Shown: positions 24,497 through 33,052 of the stretch, piece by piece
How positions within the stretch are numbered: the first letter of the stretch is position 1
Layout: every line of letters begins with the position of its first letter
From: an uncultured Chitinophaga sp.
GTDB taxonomy: Bacteria > Bacteroidota > Bacteroidia > Chitinophagales > Chitinophagaceae
Assembly (NCBI RefSeq): GCF_946479755.1
Contig: NZ_CAMLHC010000021.1
Location: forward strand, 80,446-144,445
DNA: 64,000 bases
Direction: 5' to 3'
The notes under the pieces: generated by a model
What the model was told of the DNA's origin: nothing
The model's input: the letters and a program-made list of their open reading frames with translations, nothing else
Databases searched by the model: none
Made by a program: the position numbers and the translations under genes

Positions 24497-25936
24497 ATGA
24501 CTGCATCTGAGACGATAAAACTGTCTGCGCTGACCGGCAGGATCCAACAGGTACTCTCCAATGTATTTGGAGAAGAAACTTTTTGGGTCGTGGCCGACGT
24601 GACCAACCATGCTTTCTATGCACAGAAAGGTTATCACTATTTCGACCTGGTGGAGAAAGACACGAATTCCAGCGCCATCGTGGCGAAAGTGGCCGCTGTG
24701 GCCTGGGGGAACGGCGCCATCCGTATCCGCGAATTTGAATATGTGACCGGCCAGCAGTTCAAAAACGATATACATGTGCTGGTGAAAGTGTCGGTCAATT
24801 ATCACCAGGTACATGGCCTGCAAATCACCTTGCTGGACATCGACACCAACTTCACCATCGGCATGCTGGAACAGCAGAAACAACAAACGCTGCTGCGCCT
24901 GCTGGCCGAATGTTCCGACTATATCCGCAAAGTGGGCGACCGCTACGTAACCCGCAACAATCAATTGTCATTCCGGGCCGTTATCCAGAAACTGGCGGTG
25001 ATTACCTCCGGTAATTCAGCCGGCTTCCAGGACTTCCGGCACACACTGGAACATAACCGTTTCGGATATGCCTTCCAGGTAGATACCTACTTCACCGTAG
25101 TGCAGGGAGAATCAAAAGCGGAACTGGTACAACAACGCCTGATAGACGTTTATAACAGCGGCGTACCTTACGATGCCGTGGTGATCATCCGCGGCGGCGG
25201 CGCACAAACGGATTTCCTCCTGTTTGATACCTTCCTGTTGGGAAGGGCGGTCGCTAAATTTCCCATTCCCATCATCACCGGTATCGGTCACCAGAAAAAT
25301 GAAACGATCACGGACATGATGGCGCACAGTCCCGTGAAAACGCCTACCAAAGCGGCGGAACTGATCATTGCCCACAACAAGGCGTTCGAAGACGGGGTAT
25401 CGGATTTGCAGCATACCATCCTGATCAGGGCGCAACAGCTTTTCTCCAGCCACTACCAGGCGCTGTCTCAACTGAATGCCGCCGTCATTAATCAAACACG
25501 TACCATCCTGCAGGGGCAGCGGGAGATGTTGCATGACTATCACAACGTGGTGTCGCACGGCTCCCGGTCCATGTTGCAGCACCACCAGCGGGAGCTGCTG
25601 ACGCTGTCAGGCGCCATCCTGGCAAGGCCGCGGGCGGTGATCGCCGGCAAACAAAACGACCTGCAGAACATCACCGCCAACATCCGCTCGTTCAACCGCC
25701 TGTATATACAGAACAGACGCGGACAGCTGGCCCACTACGATACCTTATTCAAACTCATGAGCCCTGTCAATATACTGAAGCGTGGCTTCGCTATTGTATA
25801 TGCAGGCGATAAAATCCTTAACAGCGCATTGCCTGTGGAACCCGGCAGCCCTATCACCGTCCGGCTGCACGACGCTTCCCTGGAGGCAACCGTTACCGCT
25901 AAAACACCACATGATGAACCAGGAACTGACATATGA
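24497..25936 (+). CDS. xseA: Exodeoxyribonuclease VII large subunit
   Basis: A 479-residue protein. The N-terminal OB-fold (about 8-110, KLSALTGRIQQVLSNVFGEETFWVVADVTN) is followed by the catalytic domain with VITSGNSAGFQDFRHTL and IIRGGGAQTDFLLFDTFLLGRAVAKFPIPIITGIGH, then a long coiled-coil arm (about 300-430) and the C-terminal SPVNILKRGFAIVY. With XseB it degrades single-stranded DNA to oligonucleotides. The order xseA-xseB with overlap is typical. Confidence 0.95.
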   Translation: MTASETIKLSALTGRIQQVLSNVFGEETFWVVADVTNHAFYAQKGYHYFDLVEKDTNSSAIVAKVAAVAWGNGAIRIREFEYVTGQQFKNDIHVLVKVSVNYHQVHGLQITLLDIDTNFTIGMLEQQKQQTLLRLLAECSDYIRKVGDRYVTRNNQLSFRAVIQKLAVITSGNSAGFQDFRHTLEHNRFGYAFQVDTYFTVVQGESKAELVQQRLIDVYNSGVPYDAVVIIRGGGAQTDFLLFDTFLLGRAVAKFPIPIITGIGHQKNETITDMMAHSPVKTPTKAAELIIAHNKAFEDGVSDLQHTILIRAQQLFSSHYQALSQLNAAVINQTRTILQGQREMLHDYHNVVSHGSRSMLQHHQRELLTLSGAILARPRAVIAGKQNDLQNITANIRSFNRLYIQNRRGQLAHYDTLFKLMSPVNILKRGFAIVYAGDKILNSALPVEPGSPITVRLHDASLEATVTAKTPHDEPGTDI

Positions 25937-26123
25937 AGCAGCTTACACCGAGCTACAGCAAATAGCGGAAGAAATAGAAAATGAAACCGTTTCGGTGGAC
26001 ATACTGGCTGAAAAAGTAAAACGGGCTTCCGTACTGATAGAGTTCTGCCAGCAGAAGCTGCGGGCCACGGAAGTGGAGGTCAACAATATCATCAAACAAA
26101 TGGAAAACAAGCCGGGCGCCTGA
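25911..26123 (+). CDS. xseB: Exodeoxyribonuclease VII small subunit
   Basis: ATG at 25911 (or 25914) gives 70 residues: LTYEAAYTELQQIAEEIENETVSVDILAEKVKRASVLIEFCQQKLRAT, the XseB two-helix fold and the expected length. It overlaps the 3' end of xseA by 26 bp. A longer frame from 25782 is only an antiframe extension inside xseA. Confidence 0.93.
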   Translation: MMNQELTYEAAYTELQQIAEEIENETVSVDILAEKVKRASVLIEFCQQKLRATEVEVNNIIKQMENKPGA

Positions 26124-26229
26124 TCTGCTCTCTACCGGCGTTTATCTGTCATTCAGCATATTGAAAATGATGGGTGTTATCCGAAAATGGATAGCAGCAG
26201 GAAAGTGCGTGTATACATGCCCGATAGGA

Positions 26230-27384
26230 TCAGAAAACTTCATTGACCCCGAAGTAGAAACCGGACTGGTCTTGTCCGCGGCCGTAGTCCAGCCGGATAT
26301 TGACGCGGTTTTTGAATTCCCAGCGATAGCCGATACCATAGCTGATGAGCGTTTGCTGGAAAGAGAGTTCATTGAAGCGGGGAAACACGTTGCCGCCGCC
26401 TACCCATACTACGGCGCCGCTACGGCGGTAGATGCGTTGCCGCAGTTCCACCTGCCCGGCCACATAGTTACGGTCACGGTACCGGCCTTCATAGTAGCCG
26501 CGTAGCCGGTTGGAGCCGCCAGCCTGCGCCAGCATATTCCAGGGTACGTCGCCACTGTGTTCTTCCGCATAAAAATCCATCGCGAGGATGCTGCCTTTCC
26601 AGAGGCGTTTGTACCAGTCAAATTGCAGTTCCAGTTTAGAAAATACGGTTTTGTTGCCTAAAAAAGAAGGGTAGAAACGGTAGCCTATCCGGGCGTACAT
26701 CCCGCGGGAGGGATTGGGAATAAAGTCACGGGTGTCATAGACCACAAAAGGCCCGGCGCCCATGCCGAAAACCCGTTTAGGCTCCATCAGGGGGGTGCCT
26801 GTGCCGGTATCGATGTCTTTCGCCTGTGCATTCTGCACATGTGTGCTGATGCCGGCGTAAAAACGGTTGCTCAGGTTGATGGCCAGGTCGGCCTGCAATT
26901 TTTCTGTCAGCAACAGGTAGTCGGTATATTCGTCCTTGGAAGAACCTGCCCCATAGCCAATTCCCCAGTATTTGTCGGGGCGCGAACTGAAAGAAGCTTT
27001 TAACATCAGCCGGAAGCGGTCTTTCGGAAAAATGGTAGTGCTGTTTAGCCCCAGCCCATAGAATCCTGTCAGTGCCACAGAACCGTAGACGGCCACATTG
27101 GACAACGGCAGCAGGGTGTCTGCCCGGTCGGTACGGTATTGTGCAGCCACCATCACAGCAATACCGGCGCTGGTTTCGGGTGTATACACCGGTCCGCCGA
27201 TGAAACTCAGATCTACTTTTTTATGTTTGCTTTCATCATTGGTATGCTGAAGATAATGGAGCACACGCTGATACAACCCCCTCGGGGCTGTGGTGTCTGT
27301 ACTGTTGCCGGAAGTAGGGGCCTGACGGGCGTTTACTGTTACACTACAACAGAGCAATATGGGGAGTAGTAGGTTCTTGGGCAT
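26230..27384 (-). CDS. BamA/TamA-like outer-membrane beta-barrel protein
   Basis: ATG at 27384 (or 27390) starts a signal peptide MPKNLLLPILLCCSVTVNA, giving 384 residues. The protein consists of alternating beta-strands and includes LAQAGGSNRLRGYYEGRYRDRNY, the equivalent of the BamA/TamA VRGF motif on the loop inside the barrel. It ends with an aromatic Phe (FGVNEVF), the outer-membrane signal. There are no POTRA repeats, so it is a barrel-only member of the surface-antigen (D15) family. A frame extending to 27468 would cross a palindrome and lacks sense. Confidence 0.82.
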   Translation of the reverse strand: MPKNLLLPILLCCSVTVNARQAPTSGNSTDTTAPRGLYQRVLHYLQHTNDESKHKKVDLSFIGGPVYTPETSAGIAVMVAAQYRTDRADTLLPLSNVAVYGSVALTGFYGLGLNSTTIFPKDRFRLMLKASFSSRPDKYWGIGYGAGSSKDEYTDYLLLTEKLQADLAINLSNRFYAGISTHVQNAQAKDIDTGTGTPLMEPKRVFGMGAGPFVVYDTRDFIPNPSRGMYARIGYRFYPSFLGNKTVFSKLELQFDWYKRLWKGSILAMDFYAEEHSGDVPWNMLAQAGGSNRLRGYYEGRYRDRNYVAGQVELRQRIYRRSGAVVWVGGGNVFPRFNELSFQQTLISYGIGYRWEFKNRVNIRLDYGRGQDQSGFYFGVNEVF

Positions 27385-27421
27385 GCGCATGATCGCCCGA
27401 AAATAACGATAATTTTCCACA

Positions 27422-27451
27422 CAACGTTCCCCGGGGCCCCGGGGAACGTTG
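27422..27451. terminator. Perfect 30-bp GC palindrome, probable terminator
   Basis: CAACGTTCCCCGGGG (27422-27436) is followed directly by its reverse complement (27437-27451). It sits 6 bp downstream of the stop of the 742-residue gene and 38 bp upstream of the next gene. There is no T run, so it may terminate inefficiently or act as an mRNA-stabilising structure. Confidence 0.55.
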
Positions 27452-27457
27452 CAGGAA

Positions 27458-29686
27458 TTAGTCAACAAACAATCTTGTCACGGCGGCGGTATCCATAGCC
27501 CATTGGGCGGTATATACCTCATCGGCGACGGTGGTATCGGCCAGTTGCAGCTGTTGCGCGGCGGCCTTCATCTCCAGCAGTTGCCCGATGGTCAGTTTCT
27601 GTTCCAGCTTTTTCAGCAGACCGGCCACGTTGTTACCGTTCAGCTGCTGTATCACCTGTCCTTCATAAGGCATTTCCAGCCAGATGATGTTACGGGCGGC
27701 AACGTCGAGCACACCGAAGACCAGGCCTTTGGCAAGTCCGCGGGTGATACGTACCTGGTGCTGTACACAGGACGGATCGTAGGCGACGCCGGTTTTGTTG
27801 GAAATTTTCATGCTATGACGGCTATCCATCCATCCCACCACCATCTCTGGTACCAGGCTTCCGGAGCTATAGGCGTTGCAGGTGAACGTTACGTAGCGGG
27901 CGCCGGCGGCAGCCAGTTGCTCCACGTCCAGGTTAATGTACTCGGCGGTCCCTATCTGGTTAGGGATAGAGCGGATATCGCCGCTATGTTTACAACCGGT
28001 GGTTACCAGCCGGCTGTAAGAACAATAGTCTGTTGACGCTTCATAGCTGATCTGGCAGCTCAGGTCCATATCCAGGTGCTGGGCAGGCAATCCCTTACCC
28101 CATTGCATGAACAGGCGGATGGTATTTCCCTGCAGGGGGAAACGGGTCCCCATCAGGGCTGCCGGCAGGTCCTGTACCTGCTCGCTGCGGTCGCCGATGG
28201 CCAGCGGTATTTTGTACAATGCCGGATCGATGTACATGGTACGGCCGGTGGCAGGTATAGCGGCAAAACGTTTACGGGTGACTTCCAGGCACAGACCGGC
28301 CACTGCCTGCTGCATCTGTTCCAGTTCTTCCGCAGTGTACAGGGCCAGCAGTTTATTGGCTGACAGGCTTTTGGCAGTACCTCCGAGCGGTCTTACCACG
28401 CGGATGGAAGCAGGGTCGAAGTAGTATTCGGCGTACATCTGCAGGGTGAACAGGAGCCGGGCAGGCACCTGGCTGGCGATGGCCGAAAACGCTTCTATCG
28501 TTACTTCCGGCCCGAACCACAGCATATTGGCAAACAGGGAGCGGGCAAATAATCCCGGCCGCTGCTGCAACAGGTAAAAGGTGCTGGCAGCATCGTAACG
28601 CAGCCGGAACTGGTCCAGCCGTCCCTGCCACACGTCATAGTCTTCCCGGTAAAATTTATCCAGGATAGTACGCAGGTGCTCAAAGCCTGTACGCTTGCTG
28701 TATTCCGGCAAACGCAGGGCGCGGATAAAACGTACCCACATCTGTCTTTTAGGATGCATATCGGCACAGACTTTTGCGGCGTCCATAGACAGCCCGTTGA
28801 TCCAGCGCGCAGCCATCAGCGCGTCTTCACGGCGGTATTTCAGTTTCAGCGAAGCGGCAGCAGCGGTTTTACCGGACAGGTCTTTATTACTGGCGCGGGC
28901 GCCGATCCTATTACGCTGCGTACGCGCAATAATGGTCTTCGGCGCTACCAGCTGCAGGAAACCGGTATGTTTAAACCACAGGTAACGGAGTATATCCGTT
29001 GGCGTGTTAAACAGTGCCTGCGCTTTTTCAGCACGGCCTTGTTTTACCAGGATATCGATAACGGTGATCGCGGTTTCACGCATAGCGATTTTTCCCTCCG
29101 GCACCGGCAGTTCCGCCAGCAAACGACGCAGGCTGCTCTGTTGGGTGGCATCCAGCGCGGTACGGGAGGCCAGCAGGTTTTCGAGGTATTGTTCCGCATC
29201 TTCCAGTGTCCACAGGTCTAATACCCGCAGTTTTTTATTCTGGCCGTAATGCTCAATGGCAGCGGCTTCCAGCGGTGTACCGCAGAAAGGGCAACCGTTG
29301 TAACGTTCCAGCGGAAAAGTATGGGGCGGTATCAGGCAGCCACAAGCCAGTCTTGTACCGCGGGTAAGACCCAGTAAGTTGGTGAAATAGGTGATGAGAT
29401 GATCTGCATGGGATTCTCCCGTAGGTACGCTCCAGTTTTTTACCAGCGGCGCCCAGTTCAGGTCTGTACCCAGCACTTTCCGGAGCTGTTCCAGCAGCTG
29501 TGTATGCGTGGCAGCATCGGTTTTCTCCAGGGCGCGTAACAGCCGCTCAGACACGCCGAATCCCAGTTTGGCCATATTGGCCACCAGCAGGGCGGTATCA
29601 GGATTCATTCCTGCGGCGCCATTCATGGTGTTTGCCGGAATATAAACGGCCTGTTGACGTAATGCTACTTTTAGGATCTTGTTCAT
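27458..29686 (-). CDS. Zinc-finger (RING-like) / helical / TerD-like protein, function unknown
   Basis: A 742-residue cytosolic protein. Near residues 115-135 it has CGC then CPFC (Cys115, Cys117, Cys132, Cys135), a RING-like zinc site. Residues about 150-500 are helical, with KHPKR-like basic stretches and repeated Arg/Lys-rich helices. Residues about 555-690 resemble a TerD domain: HLDMDLSC, CKHSGDIRSIPN, EYINLDVEQLAA and RYVTFTCNAYSSGSL match the order DLDaS / HSGD / E-I-VDL / iyf-vn-ys. From memory it fits the family annotated as MXAN_6230/SCO0854 RING-domain proteins; I cannot verify this. A tRNA-like RNA gene lies 79 bp upstream on the same strand and may be co-transcribed. Confidence 0.65.
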   Translation of the reverse strand: MNKILKVALRQQAVYIPANTMNGAAGMNPDTALLVANMAKLGFGVSERLLRALEKTDAATHTQLLEQLRKVLGTDLNWAPLVKNWSVPTGESHADHLITYFTNLLGLTRGTRLACGCLIPPHTFPLERYNGCPFCGTPLEAAAIEHYGQNKKLRVLDLWTLEDAEQYLENLLASRTALDATQQSSLRRLLAELPVPEGKIAMRETAITVIDILVKQGRAEKAQALFNTPTDILRYLWFKHTGFLQLVAPKTIIARTQRNRIGARASNKDLSGKTAAAASLKLKYRREDALMAARWINGLSMDAAKVCADMHPKRQMWVRFIRALRLPEYSKRTGFEHLRTILDKFYREDYDVWQGRLDQFRLRYDAASTFYLLQQRPGLFARSLFANMLWFGPEVTIEAFSAIASQVPARLLFTLQMYAEYYFDPASIRVVRPLGGTAKSLSANKLLALYTAEELEQMQQAVAGLCLEVTRKRFAAIPATGRTMYIDPALYKIPLAIGDRSEQVQDLPAALMGTRFPLQGNTIRLFMQWGKGLPAQHLDMDLSCQISYEASTDYCSYSRLVTTGCKHSGDIRSIPNQIGTAEYINLDVEQLAAAGARYVTFTCNAYSSGSLVPEMVVGWMDSRHSMKISNKTGVAYDPSCVQHQVRITRGLAKGLVFGVLDVAARNIIWLEMPYEGQVIQQLNGNNVAGLLKKLEQKLTIGQLLEMKAAAQQLQLADTTVADEVYTAQWAMDTAAVTRLFVD

Positions 29687-29765
29687 CGTTATTATTTTTA
29701 TAACCAGATAATTTTGTCGCTTTTTTTAACAGAAAAATGAAGTAAGCAACAATTGACCTTGATAG

Positions 29766-29885
29766 AAAAGCAGGCTGGACTCGAACCAACATTCCCCGGT
29801 TCCCTCAGGAAGTAAGTCCCGGTTGACCTCTTCCGGTAATTCCGGAACTCCTATACCGGTGTCTTAACCATTAGACGACTGCTTT
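29766..29885 (-). ncRNA. tRNA-shaped RNA with a 54-nt anticodon loop region
   Basis: Read 5'-3' on the minus strand: a perfect 7-bp acceptor stem (29885-29879 with 29773-29767), linker TC, a D-arm GTC-TAATGGTTAA-GAC (29876-29861), one base, a 5-bp anticodon stem CCGGT (29859-29855) with ACCGG (29800-29796), a normal 5-nt variable loop GGAAT, and a T-arm GTTGG-TTCGAGT-CCAGC (29790-29774). Only the anticodon loop is abnormal: 54 nt instead of 7, containing a 10-bp hairpin with one bulge (29834-29808). No 3' CCA is encoded. It lies in the 376-bp spacer 29687-30062, upstream of and co-directional with the zinc-finger/TerD-like gene. It could be a tRNA mimic, a Y-RNA-like regulator, or a tRNA with a short processed insert; a decayed tRNA is less likely because every arm is intact. 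Confidence 0.6.
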
Positions 29886-29972
29886 ATGGGAAGCGATAAT
29901 GGTGAAAGTAATCCCAAATGATGAAGTAACTTTTACTTGACCGCTTCGATGATACAAAGATGCAAGACCATG

Positions 29973-29991
29973 TGCGCAATCTTTTTGCGCA
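29973..29991. promoter_or_regulatory. Inverted repeat TGCGCAA-N5-TTGCGCA between divergent units
   Basis: A perfect 7-bp inverted repeat with a 5-nt spacer. It lies between the minus-strand tRNA-like unit (weak -7 candidate CATCTTTG at 29955-29962) and the plus-strand HPP gene promoter, so it is a plausible operator serving one or both. Confidence 0.45.
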
Positions 29992-30012
29992 GGTAAAATT
30001 TTTTTTCTGCCT

Positions 30013-30020
30013 TATCTTCG
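30013..30020 (+). promoter_or_regulatory. Putative -7 element TATCTTCG of the HPP gene
   Basis: TATCTTCG lies 42 bp before the ATG at 30063 and follows a T-rich tract. Confidence 0.4.
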
Positions 30021-30062
30021 CGCCCGGAAATCAGCCCCAAAAGGAAAGCTGACGGTAGTAAA

Positions 30063-30680
30063 ATGTTATCTGTACAAGAAAAGAAGGCCGTGCACCGGGA
30101 ACATCATCAGAAAGCGAAGTTCATCCGGCTGCGGCGCGGCATAAGAGTAGCCCGGTATGTGATGTACCGCGAGACATTAATCGACAAAAAGAATATTTAC
30201 TGGTCATTTATAGGTGCTTTTGTTGGCATTGCCAGTATTGGCTTATTAAGCCACTTCTATCTCCCTGTAAAGGACAACCTGTTCCTGATAGGCTCCTTTG
30301 GCGCATCGGCGGTGTTAATCTATGGTCATACGCAAAGTCCGCTGGCGCAGCCCCGTAATTTAGTAGGAGGACATTTATTAAGTGCGGTGGTAGGGGTAAC
30401 GGTGGGGTATCTGGTGCCCTGGCCGGAATGGGAATGGCTGGCCTGCGCGCTGGCGGTGGCGGCATCGCTGGTAGTGATGCAGGTCACCAAAACAGTACAT
30501 CCGCCGGGCGGCGCTACCGCCCTGCTGGCGATTGCGGGTTCACCGGCCATCCGGAAGCTGGGCTTCTGGTATGTATTGTCGCCGGTGGCCTCCGGAGTGG
30601 CCATATTGTTACTCGTAGCAGTGGTGGTGAACAATATGACCGACATCCGGCAATACCCCGATAAACGGAAGTGGTTCTAG
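30063..30680 (+). CDS. HPP-family membrane protein
   Basis: A 205-residue protein. About 40 basic cytosolic residues are followed by four to five membrane helices. The family motif is TKTVHPPGGATALLA (His146-Pro147-Pro148). HPP proteins are integral membrane proteins; some plant and cyanobacterial members transport nitrite, but the bacterial role is mostly unproven. The stop codon overlaps that of the convergent cytochrome gene (CTAG). Confidence 0.87.
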   Translation: MLSVQEKKAVHREHHQKAKFIRLRRGIRVARYVMYRETLIDKKNIYWSFIGAFVGIASIGLLSHFYLPVKDNLFLIGSFGASAVLIYGHTQSPLAQPRNLVGGHLLSAVVGVTVGYLVPWPEWEWLACALAVAASLVVMQVTKTVHPPGGATALLAIAGSPAIRKLGFWYVLSPVASGVAILLLVAVVVNNMTDIRQYPDKRKWF

Positions 30681-32122
30681 ACCGTTTTCTTTTTATAGAT
30701 AATGGTATCTGACGCCAGTGGCTCCAGCCGGTAGCCGCCGGTATCGATGGTGAGCTTGGGCAGTTGCTGACGTAGCTGTTGCAGCGTGTTGGCGTCAGGG
30801 TTAGCCTGGTACAGGTACAGCTGCTGTAACTTTTTATTCTTCCCCAGCGCCGTCAGGAACGCCGGTGCGCACGCAGTGCCGCTCAGGTTCAGGTACCGCA
30901 GCTCCCCGCAGCCTGTCAGCGGCGTGGCTGCAGAGCCTTTGACTGCCGTCTGTTTCAGCTCCAGCCGGGTGAGGGCAGTCAGCTGACTAATATCGGCCAG
31001 CGCGGCATCGGTGATACGCGTGCCGGACAGGTCCAGCCATACCAGCTGCGAACGGAGGGGATGCAGCAACTTCATATCTGCATCGCTGAAATCCGGTGCG
31101 TTTACACAGCTGACAGACACAAAAGGACTGTTGGCCGCTACAGGCAATACTTTCACGCCTTTGGCCTCCAGGGCTTCCATACTTTTTTTATCCGGCGCCG
31201 ACGGCGTAGCCTCGGGCACAAACTCGTTGTGGTCCAGCGCTTTGCCCGGCGTCATCGCTTCCAGCACCAGCTGTATACGCGGATTGGGCTTCAGCTCTTT
31301 CACCGTTTTACCGGTGGGCGCTCCCTGCGCAATCCACCAGTAGAGCAGTTCTACCTCGCGGGGCGACAGCTGTGGCTTGCCTTTGGGCGGCATACGGTGT
31401 TCGTCATTATCAGGCAGCACCAGTCTTTTAAACAACTCACTTTCTTCCGGCATACTATCCTTCAGTACCGGTCCATGCTCGCCTCCTTCCCGGATCAGCG
31501 CGAGCGTTTCCAGCCGTAGTCCCCCTTTTAGTTTCTGGGCGTTGTGACAGCCATAGCAGCGGGTAGACAGTACCGGCGCCACCAGGTCTTCGTATACCCG
31601 TGCATCGCCTACGCTCGTATAGGCGGCTTCGTTATCGGCGATAGTCTTTTTACCGGCGAAGGACTGCAATGCCGGCGGCATCGCCTGCAGCAGGTAGTCG
31701 TCACCATGCGTGAGCGACCCGCCATAGTGCCCGGCAGCGGACACCAGCACCAGCAGCAGGGCAAACAGCGGCAGCTCGAAACGCGCCAGCCTTTTGGCAG
31801 CGGGGATGACCGCTAGCAGCCAGAGCAGGGCGCTGCTAACGGCTACGCCTATACCCAGCCACAGGTGGGTGTTGAGCAGCTGTTCGTCATAACCACCGTC
31901 GAGCGATAACAGGTAACCTGCCACGCAGCTGGCGACGGCGGAAAGGGTGGCTGCCAGCAGTAACAGCGGCAGCGCGGCACGCAGGCCGGTCCGCTTGCTG
32001 CTGCGCGACAGCAGCGCCAGCACAAAGGCGATGATCAGGATGCCTATCGGCAGATGTACGATCAGCGGGTGTATCCTCCCGATGAAAAGATTCCAGTTTC
32101 CGGTTGCGGCTAATATCTTCAT
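30677..32122 (-). CDS. DUF2231-like membrane / c-type cytochrome / leucine-rich-repeat protein
   Basis: A 481-residue protein. Four N-terminal membrane helices with IHPLIVHLPIG at the first (DUF2231-like) occupy about 15-130. A planctomycete-type cytochrome c domain follows with heme motif CYGCH (Cys189, Cys192, His193) and HRMPPKGKPQLS carrying the likely axial Met. The C-terminal about 150 residues are leucine-rich repeats (LVWLDLSGTRITDAALADISQLTALTRLELKQT). It is probably the membrane electron acceptor of the operon. The start codon overlaps the stop of the TIM-barrel gene (TAATG). Confidence 0.87.
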   Translation of the reverse strand: MKILAATGNWNLFIGRIHPLIVHLPIGILIIAFVLALLSRSSKRTGLRAALPLLLLAATLSAVASCVAGYLLSLDGGYDEQLLNTHLWLGIGVAVSSALLWLLAVIPAAKRLARFELPLFALLLVLVSAAGHYGGSLTHGDDYLLQAMPPALQSFAGKKTIADNEAAYTSVGDARVYEDLVAPVLSTRCYGCHNAQKLKGGLRLETLALIREGGEHGPVLKDSMPEESELFKRLVLPDNDEHRMPPKGKPQLSPREVELLYWWIAQGAPTGKTVKELKPNPRIQLVLEAMTPGKALDHNEFVPEATPSAPDKKSMEALEAKGVKVLPVAANSPFVSVSCVNAPDFSDADMKLLHPLRSQLVWLDLSGTRITDAALADISQLTALTRLELKQTAVKGSAATPLTGCGELRYLNLSGTACAPAFLTALGKNKKLQQLYLYQANPDANTLQQLRQQLPKLTIDTGGYRLEPLASDTIIYKKKTV

Positions 32123-33036
32123 TACTTACCGTAGCGCTGTTTGAGTTGATGCATCATATATACGTTAATGTCCCATTGGTTGGCCAGCGGCTGCCTTGTA
32201 TAAGGCAGGGTGGGCATATAATCGGCCGGACCGAACTCCGTCAGCATCGTCAGCGGCTTGCCCGCCTCCTGGTGCCGGCGCACGACCTGGTCCCACCAGT
32301 TGAAATGCGCTTTCACGGCGTTGGCCCATTCGGGCGCACGGGGATCATTGACCTGCGGCCCTTCGGGGTGACCGATACGGGCATGGATATGACCGGCGCG
32401 CTCCAGCGCTTTGCCGACAGTTTCGGCCTGGTCCTCCAGCAGCGACTCATGCACGTTGCACCAGTGGGAGATATCGAGCGTGAGGCGCAGGTCGGGCTTC
32501 TTTTCGATGAACTGGCGCGCCACGTGGGCGGCAAACAACATGCGGGAACGGTGCGTTTCATGATACACCGGAACGCCGTTGCGCTGTGTGATACGTGTGC
32601 TGATATCGATCAGCGCGGCGTTCTGGTCAAAGGTAAAATAGTCTTTGCCGGATTGTGTGTTGATGTATAGCGGCTTGGGACCTGTGGTGGTAGCGGCGGT
32701 AAGCGCAGCTTCAAACTGTGCGGCATGTTTCGTATAGTCACTGTCGTGACCGCCGGCCAGGTAGCCTACGTGGAGCTTGTGCTGGTCCAGCGCGGCGAAC
32801 AGTGCCTGTTGCGCCGCTTTTTCCGTTGGCCACCAGAGTTCGATGCCGTCGTAGCCGGCTTGTTTGGCATCGCGGCAGAAATCACCGATGCTGCCGGGAT
32901 AGCCCCAGTTGGTAGCCATCACGATCAGCCGGTAACCGTTGGCTGGCCGGGCGGCAAAGGAAGGGAGGGAGGCGAGGGCCATCGCCCCGCTCATAACGGC
33001 AGACTGCCGGAGAAAATTTCTTCTGCTGGTGTGCAT
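32122..33036 (-). CDS. Tat-exported sugar phosphate isomerase/epimerase-like TIM-barrel protein
   Basis: A 304-residue protein with a twin-arginine signal (SRRNFLRQSAVMSGAMALASLP). The xylose-isomerase-like barrel shows DAKQAGYDGIELWWP, YHETHRSRMLF (metal-ligand Glu/His region), LTLDISHWCN (Asp/His) and HIHARIGHPEGPQ. Related periplasmic proteins act on oxidised or keto-sugars. Its position between DUF1501 and the cytochrome gene supports a role in periplasmic sugar conversion, but the reaction is not known. Confidence 0.82.
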   Translation of the reverse strand: MHTSRRNFLRQSAVMSGAMALASLPSFAARPANGYRLIVMATNWGYPGSIGDFCRDAKQAGYDGIELWWPTEKAAQQALFAALDQHKLHVGYLAGGHDSDYTKHAAQFEAALTAATTTGPKPLYINTQSGKDYFTFDQNAALIDISTRITQRNGVPVYHETHRSRMLFAAHVARQFIEKKPDLRLTLDISHWCNVHESLLEDQAETVGKALERAGHIHARIGHPEGPQVNDPRAPEWANAVKAHFNWWDQVVRRHQEAGKPLTMLTEFGPADYMPTLPYTRQPLANQWDINVYMMHQLKQRYGK

Positions 33037-33052
33037 TGGTTGATTTTAAATA

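Noticed and set aside
27422..27451. Terminal inverted repeat of an insertion sequence
   Set aside because: No transposase or second end nearby; it is a single self-complementary palindrome at a gene end.
29766..29885. Ordinary class II tRNA, tRNA-Sec or group I intron-containing tRNA
   Set aside because: The variable loop is a normal 5 nt; the extra length is in the anticodon loop. No UCA anticodon or 8-bp acceptor fits tRNA-Sec, and a 47-nt excess is far too short for a group I intron.
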